A stretch of DNA of 64,000 nt from Prunella strophiata. Taxonomy: Eukaryota > Chordata > Aves > Passeriformes > Prunellidae. Location: NCBI GenBank assembly GCA_036583965.1, contig JAZBQD010000019.1, forward strand, positions 2,471,006-2,535,005, read 5' to 3'. Shown in pieces: positions 23,240-36,947 of this stretch; the stretch's first letter is position 1; every line of letters begins with the position of its first letter. The notes below the pieces were generated by a model. That model searched no databases. It worked only from the letters and a program-made list of their open reading frames with translations, and was not told the origin of the DNA. The position numbers were made by a program, and so were the translations under genes.

Positions 23240-23739
23240 NNNNNNNNNNNNNNNNNNNNNNNNNNNNNNNNNNNNNNNNNNNNNNNNNNNNNNNNNNNNN
23301 NNNNNNNNNNNNNNNNNNNNNNNNNNNNNNNNNNNNNNNNNNNNNNNNNNNNNNNNNNNNNNNNNNNNNNNNNNNNNNNNNNNNNNNNNNNNNNNNNNNN
23401 NNNNNNNNNNNNNNNNNNNNNNNNNNNNNNNNNNNNNNNNNNNNNNNNNNNNNNNNNNNNNNNNNNNNNNNNNNNNNNNNNNNNNNNNNNNNNNNNNNNN
23501 NNNNNNNNNNNNNNNNNNNNNNNNNNNNNNNNNNNNNNNNNNNNNNNNNNNNNNNNNNNNNNNNNNNNNNNNNNNNNNNNNNNNNNNNNNNNNNNNNNNN
23601 NNNNNNNNNNNNNNNNNNNNNNNNNNNNNNNNNNNNNNNNNNNNNNNNNNNNNNNNNNNNNNNNNNNNNNNNNNNNNNNNNNNNNNNNNNNNNNNNNNNN
23701 NNNNNNNNNNNNNNNNNNNNNNNNNNNNNNNNNNNNNNN
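23240..23739. other. Assembly gap of exactly 500 N
   Basis: A run of 500 N is a placeholder gap whose true size is unknown. Open frames reported across it are meaningless. It separates the contig carrying copy A from the contig carrying copy B. Confidence 0.99.
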
Positions 23740-26700
23740 GATGTGTTAAAATACCAGGGATGTGTGAACCGCTCTGTGTCACTGCTGCGAAAACCTGAAG
23801 GGGTGGGGCCCCCCCCCCCCCCCCCCCCCCCATGAGAAGGAGAGCCCAGCACAGCAGTGATGGAATGCCAGGCCTGGCTCATGTTTCCACTGCCATAATT
23901 CCACGGCGAGCCAGCAAGGTGGTAAGGTCACTGTAGGTGAAACCAAATCCACCAGAGACATCCAGCCCAAACTCTTGTGGGACCATAAATTGCTGGTGGC
24001 ACATCAGTTTTGTTTGGGAATCCTGCAGTGGAATCCATGAGCTGGGATCACCTCTGATCCAGCTATTCACGACATTATCTCACACAGATCTCAGTGCCAC
24101 GATTTATAACTGAGGAAAGCTGAGCTTCCTGCACGGGGAGGCGTAAGAAATAAATTCATTAAAAAGTTTTAAAGTTGATAGAAGGTTTATATAATATATA
24201 TTATATACAAACCTTAAATAGGAAAATAATAACTTAAAAATACATAAAACAAAACAAACATTATTAGAAAATAAAACAAAACTAGAAAACAAGTGTCAAA
24301 AGAGACATTACATATGACTAAATACTTTAGAAAAATAAAACTATAAAAAATGCATTGTAGTAAGACCCACAAGGGGCAATTTAAATATTACTTTAAAACA
24401 TTTACAACATAGTGTTACAAAATTTAATAAGCAAAAAAAACCACTTATAATATATTATAATAAGAAATAGTTAGCTTCTAATAATAATGATGTAAATTAT
24501 AACATCTGTATTGTTCACCCTTCACAAAAAAACTAAAAATAAAATAAAAGATTTAAACACCTCTACACCCTATTACACATCTCTACGTCAGAAAAAAACC
24601 ATAATCCACAGAAGGTGTTGTGGGTGCGGATTTAGGAGTCACAAGAGAAGGAAGAACTGCTGTCCTCTGGAATATGGCCTGCACAGCAGCGGAACCCACC
24701 TCCACCATCCAGGGGCTTCCTGGGATCTCAGCAGAAGAAACACCACCAGCCTGGACTTTAATGCAGTGTGTAAAATCTACACTTTGTGTCCTTGTCCAGA
24801 TATCATCACCAGAATCCACAATGGTAGGGTTGGAAGAGACCTGAAAAACCAAAATTTTTAAGGTCCCCCCCATGGGCAGGGACACCTTCCACTGTCCCAG
24901 GCTGCCTCCAAGTTTCCATCCAGCCTGGCCTTGGGCACTGACAGGGCTCCAGGGGAGCCACAGATGCCTCTGGGCACCGTGCCAGTGTCTCCCCAGAATA
25001 CAACTGCCCTGTTGCTCCTGTTCATTTTATCCCATCCCAACCTCTCCCAGCCTGGCAGGAGGCCTCAGCATGTTTTAACTTCCTAGGTAAATGTCTAAAC
25101 CGGAGCATTTAGGATGTTCCTAAATGGAGTCACCTGAAGCTCTCCTGTGCTGATTGACCCAAATCAGGGCTCTCTTTGCAGCAGGACATTCACCCCACAC
25201 CTGCTGGCACAGATTTTTGGCAGGATTCTCACCTGCCTTCCATGCCCTGCTGGCCAGCACTAACAGGGGAGCTGCCTCCACAAATTTCCTGGACAGGAAG
25301 GGCACAAACCAGACCCCAAAACCCATGTGGGACTGACTCAATCCTTTGCTCAGCAGGAGTGGACAGGCTGAAGTTCTCGTCTCCGACGCACATGATGTCT
25401 CAGCAGAAATATCCCTCCTGCTGCTGCTCCAAAATGCACGGCAGAGAGGACACTGATGGCTCTTCTGCATTTTGTTCCAGCAACACGTTTCCTTTAGGTG
25501 ATCCAGAAAAATGACAGAATCATAAGGTGGGAAAAAGCCTAAGACATGGAGTCCAACCCTTCCCAAGGGGCAATGGCTTCCACTGCCAGAGGGCAGGGAT
25601 GGATGGGGAGACTGGGAAGGAATTCCTGGCTCTGAGTGTGGCAGCCATGGCACGGGTGCCCAGAGAAGCTGTGGTGCCCCTGGATCTCTGGAAAAGTGCC
25701 AGGCAGGTTGGACAGGCTTGGAGCAGCCTGGGATGGTGGAAGGTGTCCCTGCCATGGCAGGAGTGGAAATTGGATGAATTTAAGGGTCCCCTCCATCCCA
25801 ACCCTGATTCCTTGCCTGGAATTATATTGACTTTTCATATTTTTCACTACACATGTCCCTTCCCTGCTCCAGACTTTCCCATACAGCTGACAAGTTAATT
25901 ATCACAAACCCATGATAATTAATACAGGTTCATTATCATTACTCAATTAGCATGCACAGAGCTCAACCCAACTCCTTTCAAAGTTTCCAGCGGCAAGTTC
26001 TTGGACACACCTGATTTGAGCAGAGTGGTGGAGCTCATTCCCCAGCATTTGGAGCTGGGATAACAGTGAGATGCTCTCCAGAGCTTTGGGATGAGCCTGC
26101 AATTATGGGACTGAAATCACCACTGGCCCTTTGCAATCACTCACCTCCCTACCTCCTACAGGGGCAGCTGTGGGAGCACCTTGAAGCACAGGGATCCTTT
26201 CTGGGAATATCCAAGTGCATCCCAGCTGGTCCAGTGTGCTTTGCCTGGATTTTTGCAGGATTTTTTGCCTGGAATTTTGATGATCCCATGTTGCCCTTTA
26301 TCCTGAATCCTGCCACTTCCAGAAGAGTTTCACTTTCATTTTCACTTCCAGTCCACTTTCCCAGCAGCCAGGTCTCACTTGCTATCGCTACCCAGGCTGC
26401 CGGAGGGACACCTGCAGAGCCTTTACCTCTGTCCCACCATCCAGGAGAGGAGAGCTTTGATTCCCCCGTGCCACCCTGCAGTCATGGATCATACAGGCTG
26501 GAAAAAACCTCTAGGAACAACGATTCCACCCTGTCCCCCCAGCACTGCCAAGCCCACACTAACCCATGTCCCCAAGTGCCCACATGCCACACGGTTTGTG
26601 AGCACTTCCAAGGATATGAATCCACTTCTCCGACAGCATTTGCCACATGCTGGAATCAACCACCTGCTGAATTCCACTATGGTAGAACCAGCAATCACCC

Positions 26701-28042
26701 ACTGCTTGCTGGGCTTCCTCTTACGGGCTCATTCCTTTGCCTGGGGACCAGCCCCCCGAAGTCCCCGGAAAGCTCTGCCTGGATTCACATCACCGAGCAA
26801 GCTCCGTACGGCTCGGGCTGTCACTACCCGCTACCCCCGGGTGTCCCGAGCGCTCAGTGCCGATGTCCTCACTCACCCCTGCTCCGCGGCGCTGGGACCA
26901 AGCATCCCGCCCACGGGCTGGAAAGCCTCGAATGGCCCAACCAGCGCGGGGTGAGTCTGTGCAAGCCGGGGAAAGCGATCCCTGAGCCCCGAGCGAGGCC
27001 TCCCGGTGTCCAGGGCTGCACCGGAGCCGAGACCTGCTCGCAGTGCGGCTCCCTGAGAGCATCCACAGGGATGGCCGCCTGCATGAAGGAACAGACGGTC
27101 CGTGAGGGACAAAAAAAACACCCGGACCCTCCTCAAGCCTTGAGCGGGATGTTTCCCTGTCCGTGCGGGACACCCGGGAGATTCCTAGCTGGCAAACGGG
27201 GATGTCCCCGGTCCGTGAGCCGAACAAAAACCCGGAGCAATCTTAGCTGCCACGGTCCGTTACCCGGTCCGTGAGGGACAACCCGTACATCCCTCAGCCC
27301 GTACGGGATGTTCCCGTGTCAGTGAGTAACACCGGGACTGCCAGCCTACAACGGGTCGTTCCCGGTCCGTGAGGGACAACCCGTGACACCACGGCCGAAC
27401 GGGACGTTCCCCGTCCGTGAGCGGGCAGCCTACACCCCCACGGAGCGCCTGAAGCGGGGATGTTCCCGCATCGCTGCTCTGGCCCTGCGGGGGTGCCCAG
27501 ATCCACCCACCCCCGCCGGCTCCTCCGTGAGGCCCCTCACGGCCCCCTCCACCCCTTCGCACCCCAACCCCGTCCTCCCCTCCCTCATCCTCCTCCTCGT
27601 CCCTCCTCCCCCGTCCGCCTCTCTCTCACCTCTCGTCCTCGGCCGCCTCTCAGGAAGGGACGATGGCGGCGGGCGTGCGCCGCCAACCCAACACAAGCAA
27701 ACGGCGGAGCGGCGGGGGCGGGTCGCGGCGGGTGTTGACAGGCGGCGGCCGTGCCAGTGGCGTTCTGGCGGGTGGGCGCGGCGGGGGGCATTGGCCCGGC
27801 GTGCGCCCAATGTGCTCGTGCACCGCCTGCCCCTCAATCATCTGGGCTCAGCGTCTGGCCCCGGCACGGAGTTGTTTTGGCGGCGGGCGGAGGCGGGCGG
27901 TGCAGCCGGGCGGGCTGGAGGAGGAAAAGGAGGAGAAGAAAAAAAGAAGGGGAAACAGGGGGGTTCCCCTTGGTTGCATGGGGGTGCATTCCAGCCGGGG
28001 CTGATGAAAGGCAGGGAGGGGGTCGGTGCCCCTCCCGCTGCC

Positions 28043-28403
28043 CAGGCCCTCAGGCTGATGGGGCGGGGGCGTGGCCCTACGCCGGGGAGCTGGGGCTTCA
28101 CCGTGCTCCACACGGCGCTCTACGCTCCGCCGCGCTCTTCCTCTTCGCCTACCTGCAGCTCTGGCTGCTGCTCTCTACTCCCGCGAGCGGCGGCTGAGTA
28201 CCACAAAGGGCAACGCTTCTGCCGCTCTTCCTCTGCCTGCTCCTGGCAGGCCCTCAGGCCACCCTGTTCTCCTTCTTCACCTGCAGAATTCCCCTGCAGG
28301 CCCTCCGCCATCCAGCAGCCCTTCTCCCACTGGCCCTGTACGCTGCCCGGCTTGCCGCCCTCTTCTCCCAGCCTCTGCCTCTCAACCCTCTATTTTCGCC
28401 GAG
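28043..28403 (+). pseudogene. GPR137C: GPR137C exon 1, copy B version without start codon
   Basis: It aligns throughout with 6527-6859, but the initiator ATGG reads AGG here and many one-base gains and losses interrupt the frame, including in the TM1 and TM3 stretches. The donor reads GAG|GTAGAG instead of GAG|GTAAGT. The neighbouring promoter and intron are equally noisy, pointing to sequence error near a contig end. Confidence 0.82.
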
Positions 28404-31027
28404 GTAGAGTTTTTGTCCTTTTGGGCAACCCCTCCAAAATCCCGCCTTTCCCAAACCTCCACCCTGCGGGACGCGGGGGCCTCGTAGCTTCTCTTCAGCC
28501 AGCTCTCCAACTTGGAGCGCCCTGGAGCGAGGCTGTGGGTGGGATGGGTATGGGAGCGCCCATTGAGGGTGAGGGGCCTGCTGGGCTGAGACTTTTTTCG
28601 GGACAGCACTGGGGGGATGCGGGGCTGTGCCCTAATCCCGGCCTGGTAAGGAGGCACAGGGGTTGTGCCCTGAATCCCAGCCCTCGGTAAGCCTAACCGA
28701 CTTCGGACATAAGCCTGGTGGATGCAAGGGGTTGTGCCCTGAATCCAGGCTCGGGGGAGCACAGGGATTGTGCCCTGAATCCGGCCTTGGGTAGAACGCA
28801 GGGATTGTTCCCTAATCCAAGCTTGGGGCGGGGTGGTATTCGGGGGGATGGTGGTGAGCCTAAAAGTGTGGCCCAGATGCCATCATAAGGGTTCGGGGTG
28901 CAGGGCTGTACCCCTTACTGCAAGCCCCCCCGCACATGCCCTGAATTTGGGTTTTGGGGTGGCGGGGAGATCCCCTGCTCCCAGGTGGGGTTTTTTCCTC
29001 TCTGCCGCCCAGCCCCACGGCGGGTGTTTGTGTGTTTGGGGGGGCGTCACTTGAGGGACTGTTTTGCATCTTTTTTTTCCTTTTTTAATTGATTCCTCTT
29101 CTGCAAGGGGACCAGAGTGGCAGCAGCAGGGGCTGCTCTGGCCTGGAGTGATGCCAACCATTTACGTCACCAGCCAGAGCCCTCTTCTCTATTGTTGCTG
29201 CGCTTCCCGCTCCTTCCCTTCCATCGCTCCGTGCGAGCCGGGGGCTTGTTGTTCCGCAGGCTTGTCAGTCAGACAAAAAAAAAAAAAAACCCCGAGAATC
29301 CCTCACAACAACACAGCCCGGGGCATCCGAGGGAGGCCCCCTTCCCAGCACCAGCATCGCTGCTGGGACAGTGCAGAGCCGCTTGTTAATTGTCACCGAG
29401 CCGTGGTCCCTTCCCTGCTTTCTGGGCTTCCCCATCACTCGTTGTGGTGATTTTTAATTTTTAGCCCCTTCCTTAGCCCTCACTTGCCTTTATCGCCTAA
29501 ATAAAGCCACTGGCTCTCCCCTCCCCATCCTCCTCCCTTGAATATTTTTTTCTGCTCCAGTTTCTCCTGAGTCACCCTTTGCTCTCGCCTGCCCTCCCGG
29601 TTCTCTGCCTAGTTATGAAAAACAAGTCAACCACTTTTTCCTTCCAGCTTTGTTGTTTGTTGTTTGGGATTCTTTGCTCTGCAGCTCTCAGCTGTTCCCC
29701 AGCCTCACAAAGGAATTGCTAGCACACAGAAATCTCTCCGTTGCTCTGATGTGTCACCCACGGGAGTTATGATTTCATTTTCCCCAGGACACCAACATTC
29801 ACATGATACTTGGAGCACTGGGGTTGTTCTGCTGTTCTGGTTCTTTTCCCCCTTTCTCTTTCCCCTCAATAAACACCTGGAGGCTTTGGGGGGTGAGCTG
29901 CCTGTTGCAAAAAGGTGTTGTTGATGGCAGTGGAATAACAAATGGTGCAGAGGGTGCACAAATCCATCCTGTCTGCTTAAGGGAGCCTGACCTCCCAGTT
30001 GCTCCAGCCAGGAGGGGTTTGTGTCCCTTGAAAGGCAGGGATTCTGTGCTCTGCTCCACAGAGTGGCTGGATTTCTGTTTTCCTCTAGGTCACTGGATTT
30101 GACAGCAGATTTGCCTCTCTGCAGGCTTGTTAAAGGTCCTCTTAAAGTAATCCAAATAGATTGCCAGGCTTCTCCTCCTCCCACGATATCTGTTTTTCAG
30201 TGAACTCTGCATATATCCCACTTCTTTCTCCTTGAAGAACCTAGAGCCAAGGGAAATCCTGTCTGAGGAAATAAGAGCTCTGAATCTGAGTGGGGAAGGA
30301 TAAGTGACTTATGAAAAACAGGGCTGCTGTCTCAGCTGACACTTCCCTGGCACAAACCAGGAGGGGTGGCCCATCACTCCGTGGGGTTTTTTGGGAGACC
30401 TCATCTGGGAAGCTCCCAGAGGTTTGGAGAAAAGATGGAAAGCCTCTGGAGCTTTTTGTGGCTCCCATGATCCAGAGGTGACTGGTTGTGTTGCAGTGGT
30501 GTGACTCCCAGCAGAATGTCCCCATCCATTCCCAGTTTTTAAGGGCCCCCTTGGCAGCAGGCTGTGGAAGGACTCTGAGCTTCTGCTGCCCTGGGGGTGG
30601 CATCCTGATCTGAGATGTCCTCTGATAAAAAGCCTGGGCTGCTGCTGTGCGGAGGGCCTGGCTCATTGTCCCTGTACACAGAGCCTCCTTTGTGGACATG
30701 CTGGAGAAATGGCATCTGGGCAAGAAAATGGCCTGTGCTGATATTTGAGCTGTTCTGCTTGATTTACAGAGCTCCTCAGGCTGCAGAGAAGCTGAGGATG
30801 GAATGGTGGTGGGGAAGAAGCTCCAGGAAACAGATACCTGTGGAGAACTGGCATTGCTTAACACTCCAGGCTGTTTCAGAACTGAAATTCAAATTTGCTA
30901 ACCCTGCCTGGTGTTCTTCCTTTCTATGGGGATAGGTTGTTGTCTTCCTATCCCATCTTGGCCCCTGGGATTCCTGAGGGGATGCAGAAACCTGACAGAA
31001 TGAGTGTGGGATGTGTATTTCTTTTTC

Positions 31028-31992
31028 ATGGAGTCCCAGAATGGTTTGGGTTGGAAGGGACCTAAAAGCCCACCCAGTGCCACCCCTGTCATGGCAGGGA
31101 CACCTTCCACTGTCCCACGGTGCTCCCACCTGGCCTTGGACAATTCCAGGGATCCAGGTACAGCCCACAGCTCCTCTGGGCAACCTCTGCCAGCCTCATA
31201 GAAAACAATTTCTTCCCAATCTCCCATCCATCCCTGCACTCTGGCAGTGGGAAGCCATTCCCTGTGTCCTTTCATCCCATGCTCTTGTCTTCTCCAGCTC
31301 TCTTGTAGGCTCCCTTGGGATATTTTTCCACCTGGAACATCCCTTTGGCTTGGGAGCATCTCTTCCTTTCTACTTCAGCTTGTCCCAGAAGGAGTTCTTT
31401 ACTGGGAATCTGGAGTTCAGGGACCATCAGGTCAGAATTCCTCAGATCCACTCCCAGTCTTGCCTCAATAGCTCTGATGTCCATCCTAGGATGCTCCTTT
31501 GCCTTGCCTTTGGAATAGCTCCTGTGCAGCCAGCTGCTTGAACAATGCCACCTTTCCCAAGAGTCTGCAAATTCTGGTTTTAGCCAGCTTTTTGTCAGGA
31601 ACATGGAAATGGAAATACATGGAAGGAGCTCAGGGTATTTAGCCTGGAGAAAAGGAGGCTCAGGGGAAAACTTGTGGCTCTGCACAACTCCTGCCAGGAG
31701 GGAACAGCCAGGGGGGCTTGAACTCTGCTCCCAGGGAACAAGGGACAAGAGGGAATGGCCTCAAGCTGTGCCAGGGGAGGTTTAAATGGGATATTAAGGA
31801 CAATTTCTCCATGGAAAGAGCTGTCAGGTATTGGAAGGAGCTGCCAGGGAGGTTTGGAGCCCCCATCCCTGGAGGTGTCCAAGGAACCCCTGGAGGTGGC
31901 ACTCAGTGCTCTGGGCTGGGGATAAGGTGGGAATCAGGCACAGCTTGGACCTGATGGCCTTGGAGGTCTTCTCCAACCCAAATGATTCTGTG
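31028..31992. mobile_element. Copy B pair of CR1 fragments in intron 1
   Basis: This segment contains an antisense CR1 3' end (about 31028-31295) and a sense CR1 3' end (about 31615-31992), separated by about 320 bases, exactly as in copy A at 9433-10398. The shared positions show the insertions predate whatever separated the two copies. Confidence 0.85.
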
Positions 31993-34517
31993 AAATGCAG
32001 CCACAACAACCTTGATCTTAAAGACTTTCTTGAGCCCTTGGCACCCCTGGTTGTCCTGGAAATCTGCAGCTGGCACAGGGATGGGTAAGGAATGCTGCCC
32101 TGGTGGGGCTGCTGGTGTGGCCAGAGCCCTTCACCTGCCTGGGTTGCTCTGAGTGCTCCATCTGAGGAGATGACATCAGCTCCTTTCATCCCTTCCTGCT
32201 CTAATTGCTCTGGAGACAGGCATGGAGAGAGCATCCAGCCTGGGAGATGTTTGTCTGTACTGGCCTGGATCTTCCTGCCTTCTCAGATGGAAAACTGGGG
32301 AAATCTCCATCCTTCAGCTCCCTCTTTTCACATTCCCTGTGCAGCAGGCAGCTGGCAGTGCCCTGTGCCTCAGAGGGACAGCTGGTGAGGGATCACTGAA
32401 ACTCCAAAGTGCTGCTAACCTGGTGGCACCTGAGCTGCTCTTGCTCAAATTCTCCTTCCAGTGTGGAGGTGGCAGCTCTTGGTTTCCTCCCTTTCACAAA
32501 GTGCATGCTCCTGCTGTGGAGTGATGTTTCCTGCATGCTTGAGGGGAATACTTTGTCTGCAGCTTTGGCATAACAGATTGATGAGCTGCTTCTGCTTTTC
32601 AGGCATAGAAAACCCCAGGTTTGCCTTGAAGAGAGGGTTCTCTCAGGGCAGCAGATGCAGTTTTTGCTGGGTATTTTACCTGTGGCAAGTGTGTCATGGT
32701 TCCCTGCAAAGGGCATCCCCCAGAAATCCAGCTTTAGCTGGACTCTGCTTGGGTAAATCTCCATCCTTCCTCTCCCCCTTTCACCTTCCCTGGGCAGCAG
32801 ACACCTGGCAGTGCCCTGTGCCTGAGAGGGACAGCTGGGGAGGGATCACTGAAACTCCAGACTGCTCCATCCCAGAGCTGATGATTCCCATGCTTCCCAG
32901 AGGAACAGGTGGCCCTGCTGGGGACCAGCTATTCTAGGAAAGGAGGGGACATGCAGAATTGCAGCCTGTGTTCAGCATGGCATGGAGTGATCTGGATATT
33001 AATATGAGGGTGGTGAGAGATCCTCATGGACAGTTCCAGCTTCTCCTCTGTGCATTGGAGCTGGGGTTTGCACACTTGGTGCAAGGTGTGATCCCAAAAT
33101 AGTCTGTGCTGTGCTCCCATTGTCTCCTGTGGTGAGGAGGGGGATCTGTCTGGGGATGCTCCTGCAGCTGAGCTGGGTTGGGGCAGGGCATGGGTGTGTC
33201 TTGTATCTGCAGAGCCCAAATTCATGTTGTCTTTATGAAGCAAAAAAAGAATTTGATTCCAGTGGACAACAGGAAGTTCCTGGATCTTTCAGGTCTGCTG
33301 AAAAGCAGCTTGGTTTTGGTCCAGCCTAAGTGTTAGGGTTAAAATCCTGCCCTGTGCAGGATCTGGGAGTGGTCCTTGGATTCATCTGTGGCATCTGGGA
33401 CGTGTCACTTTTCTTCCTTTAGCAGCTGTGACACCTCCAGTGCACCTTCTAAGGGTGAGTGTGGCCCTTGAACACACCCTTAGGGACTCTCTGGGCTGTG
33501 ATGTGAGCAAGGAAATCACTTTTATGGGATAAATCCCTCATCACAAACCCCAAAGCCTCCAGCATCACAGAGGGCTTTGGGGTCTGTAGCTCATTTCAGC
33601 CTCACCTTCTGGCTGATGTGGAGTGCTCAAGGGACCCATGGCTTTGGAGAGGCACCTGAGTGTTCCAAACTGCTGTAAAAGACTTGTCCAGGAGTAAATG
33701 TTCCCAGTGCTGCTGCTCTGTGCTGCTGAGACCTCTGTTCCCTGGTTTCTGGTGCTGGGCTCAGGTTTGAAGGAACTGTTCAGTTTGCAAGGCATGCTGC
33801 TCACAGCTTGGCCTGATGCACCTGCTGAAGCACAGGGGTGTATTTTTCCTGTTTTTCTGAGGAACAGAACTGCTCCTGAGCTCTCTGTGCTGGATTTTTC
33901 ACAGCAGAACCCTCTGCCTGAGCTGTCCTTGGGCTCAGAGAGCAGCAGTGCAGGAGGCTCAGAGCTCATCTCAAGGATAAGAACCCAGAGACACCCTGTG
34001 CACCCTGCTGGTGGCACCTCCTGACCCAGTTCCTGGGAAGGAAAAGCAACCTTCAGATAACTTATCAGCCTTAATAACCAAAACCACCACAGCAGTGGTG
34101 GCTGCTCCCTTCCTGAAGTTGGAGGAATAACTATCCAGGGGCTAATAAAAGTGTAAGGCTGGAGCTGTGGTCTCCCTCTGCTTTCCATGGCAGCAGGCCA
34201 AGCATGAGGCTCAAATTGCTGTTGCACTCTTAACCCTGACTCAGCTTTGTGTGCCTTCATCCCTGGGGCTGCAGGGAAGAGTGTCCTGCCCAAAACAGCA
34301 TTTTCCTGTGAGCCAGGGGCACTTCCCTGCTCAGCTGAGGGGCTGCTCTCAGCTGAGGACACCTCATTCCCAGCTGGAATACAAGGCAGGGACCCTGCAG
34401 AGCTGGTCAGAGGCTGAGGTTACAGCAGGAGTGCAGATTCCTCAGTGGGTTTCCATGCTGCTGGAATGGGTGCTGAAGCAGGAGTTTCCCAGCTGGATGT
34501 CACCCATGCCTGTTTTG

Positions 34518-34785
34518 ACAGGATAAGAGGAAACAGCTTCAACTTGTGCCAGGGAATATTTAGATCCTAACTGGATGTTAGGAAAAAATTCTTCCCTGAA
34601 AGGGTGGTGAGGTGTTGGAGAAGGCTGTTCAGGGCAGTGGTGGAGTCCCCAGCCCTGGAAGTGTTCAAAGAACTCGTGGATGTGGCACTTCAGGGCATGG
34701 TTTAGTGGTGGATGTGGTGGTACTGGATTAATGGTTGGACTTGATGACCTTGGAGGGCTTTTCCAGCCTCAGTGATTCAGTGATT
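34518..34785 (+). mobile_element. Copy B CR1 LINE 3' fragment in intron 1
   Basis: Counterpart of 12950-13216, with the same ends and only scattered substitutions. Confidence 0.85.
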
Positions 34786-36011
34786 CCCTGACACTCCCAA
34801 AGTGCCTGAATGTCACCCACAGCAAACAAGGGAGGATTCAGGGATATTTCTGTTTTGGAGTCACCACACGGCCCTTCCAAGGCCCAGTTTCTTGTAGCTA
34901 AGATGGATTTTAGGGCTCAGAGTGGATTGTGCCACACTCCTGTGCTTCTGTGTGCCAGGACAAGGGGACAGAGAGCATTCCTGAGGCTGGACACCTCCCT
35001 GTGCTGAAGAACCATGTCTCATTCCTCACTAAGTTAAGCTCATCCTCCCTCAGCCTCAGGGAGAGGAGCCAGGCAGTGGAAGTGGCTCTTGGAAGAGAAT
35101 CACTGAAGCTGTCCAGTGTCCTTTGAAATGCTTGGAACCACTGCAGTGGCTCAGACAACCCTCAGATCCTGAAATGTCTCTGGAAGTCCCCTTGGCAGCA
35201 GCCTGATTCCTGAAGCTCATGTGCCATTTCTACCTCAGTGCTGGCTTGGAAGCAGGAGCCAAGGAATCCCACCAGGATAAAAGCTGCCTGAGGAAGCCTG
35301 GGAGGAGATGAGGGATCCTTCACTGCTGACAGGGAGGGCTCCTTGTGGAGAAGAGAAAGTGAACCTCCACACCTGTGCAGTGATCCCAGGTGGGATCACT
35401 CTGGATGTGTCTGTGCCTCTTCCCAGGTTCATTCAAAGTCTCCAATCTGGACAATCAATGAGCTTTGCCTGTGGCTGAGTGTGACCCCAGCTCTGGGATC
35501 CTTCCTGGTGGGGTCTGGAGCTGGAGCTGGGCACAACCCAGTTCCTGAGCAGTGTGAGCACTGGTTCCCTGTGCCTTTGCAGCAGGAATTCACATCTGAG
35601 CTGTGACTTGGGAGTATCTGCACCTTCCTAAACTGTCCCTGCTCCTCTCACGTGGAAATCCAGCATGGCTGAGGCCCTAAAATAGCCCAAAACATTAGGA
35701 AAAGGAGATGTATTTTTGAGGGACTTCAAAGTGCTAAACTCCCTTCTTTTCTTGAAGTCTTCAAGGTGTGGTGTTAAAGTGCTTGTCACATATGTGGTGT
35801 TAAATATGTTTATAGTTGTTGTTGGGAACCTGTTTTTGGGCTAGGCTTGTACAAGGAAAAAATACCATTATTTTGGGTCCAGAGCAAGAGTTGGTGCTAA
35901 TAAATAATCCAGATTCCTTGGAGATGTCCAGCTGGATTCTGATTTTCCTGTTTATCTCTTGACAAAGTTGAAAAGAAACCTAAAGTAATCCTATGCTAAT
36001 CTTTCCTCCAG

Positions 36012-36055
36012 GTCATATTCAAAGTGAAATGTGCAGCTGAATTCAACAAGTACAA
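36012..36055 (+). CDS. GPR137C: GPR137C exon 2 (copy B)
   Basis: A 44-nt exon identical in coding sense to the copy A exon at 14440, with acceptor ctccag| and donor |GTAAGT. It ends in phase 2 and joins the G at 36719 to complete a lysine codon. Confidence 0.9.
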
Positions 36056-36718
36056 GTAAGTGCTGCTGTCCTGACCTTCCCTTCAAAGCTGGTCCCAGGG
36101 GAACTGGCTGGGACTGGGAGGGTCAGGCCCCAAAAGCTGAACAGAACTCTAATTCCATACCTGTGCTCTGAGAAAGGAGCAGAGCAGGAATGGGAGCTTC
36201 AGGGGTGCCAGGGGAGCTCAAGCATCCCAGTTCCTCTGGGTGGACTCTTGGAGTCACTCTGAGCTGTCCCAGCCCAGGAAAGATCTGCAGAACAAGGCCT
36301 GAGCAATGGGTGAGCCCCAGGTTTGTGCAGCCCAGGTGCTTCCCAGGGAAACCCAGGGTGGAAAATGCAAGCTCCAGTGGCTCTCAATAAAGGAGTTGCA
36401 GTGGTTGTGATGACTCATGGCTTATTGACTGGAGTTAATGCAGAGCTGGAGCAACACTTAAAATCTGCAAGATAAGAACCTGACTGTCAGAAGATGAGTC
36501 TTGTAACTCATGACTGCTTACGCTGCTCATGTGTTATGAGAGCAGCTCCAACAAATCCTCTGCAGCCTTGGGCTGCCAATACAACCCCTGAAATTTGCTG
36601 AAATGCCTGAGCTTCCCAGCAAGCAGAGCCCTGGGAGGCTCTGCTGAGGCAGGAGGGAGGTGCAGAATGAACCTGGGCTTGTCTCACTGACCATTTTCTC
36701 CCCTCACCATCTCTGCAG

Positions 36719-36947
36719 GGTCCTGTTGTACCTGGGCTCCATCCTCACCAGCCTGCTGTTCCTGGTTGTGAATTTAACCTGTGCAATGCTGATCCACGGC
36801 GAGGTCCCGGAGAAGCAGCTGAGGTGGACGGTCCTGGCCCGGGCTCTGCTCAACGACAGCCTCTTCATCCTCTGTGCCATCTCCCTGGCCTGCTGCATGT
36901 GCAAACTGGGAAAGATGTCCTCAGCCAATGTCTACCTCGAGTCCAAG
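36719..36947 (+). CDS. GPR137C: GPR137C exon 3 (copy B, intact)
   Basis: 229 nt, acceptor ctgcag| and donor TCCAAG|GTGGGA, ending in phase 0. It encodes the TM4-TM5 region with [20 protein letters not shown] and [20 protein letters not shown], then the conserved [11 protein letters not shown]. The close match to human GPR137C in this stretch is the main basis for the paralogue assignment. Confidence 0.95.

Noticed and set aside
22901..23882. Several 270-310 aa open frames on both strands spanning the N run
   Set aside because: More than half of each is undetermined sequence; they exist only because N codons are not read as stops.
26066..28690. Long + strand frames of 402 and 435 aa in copy B
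   Set aside because: They run through CR1, the promoter minisatellite and a noisy exon 1. The matching frames in copy A are broken, so they arise from GC-rich sequence and indels.
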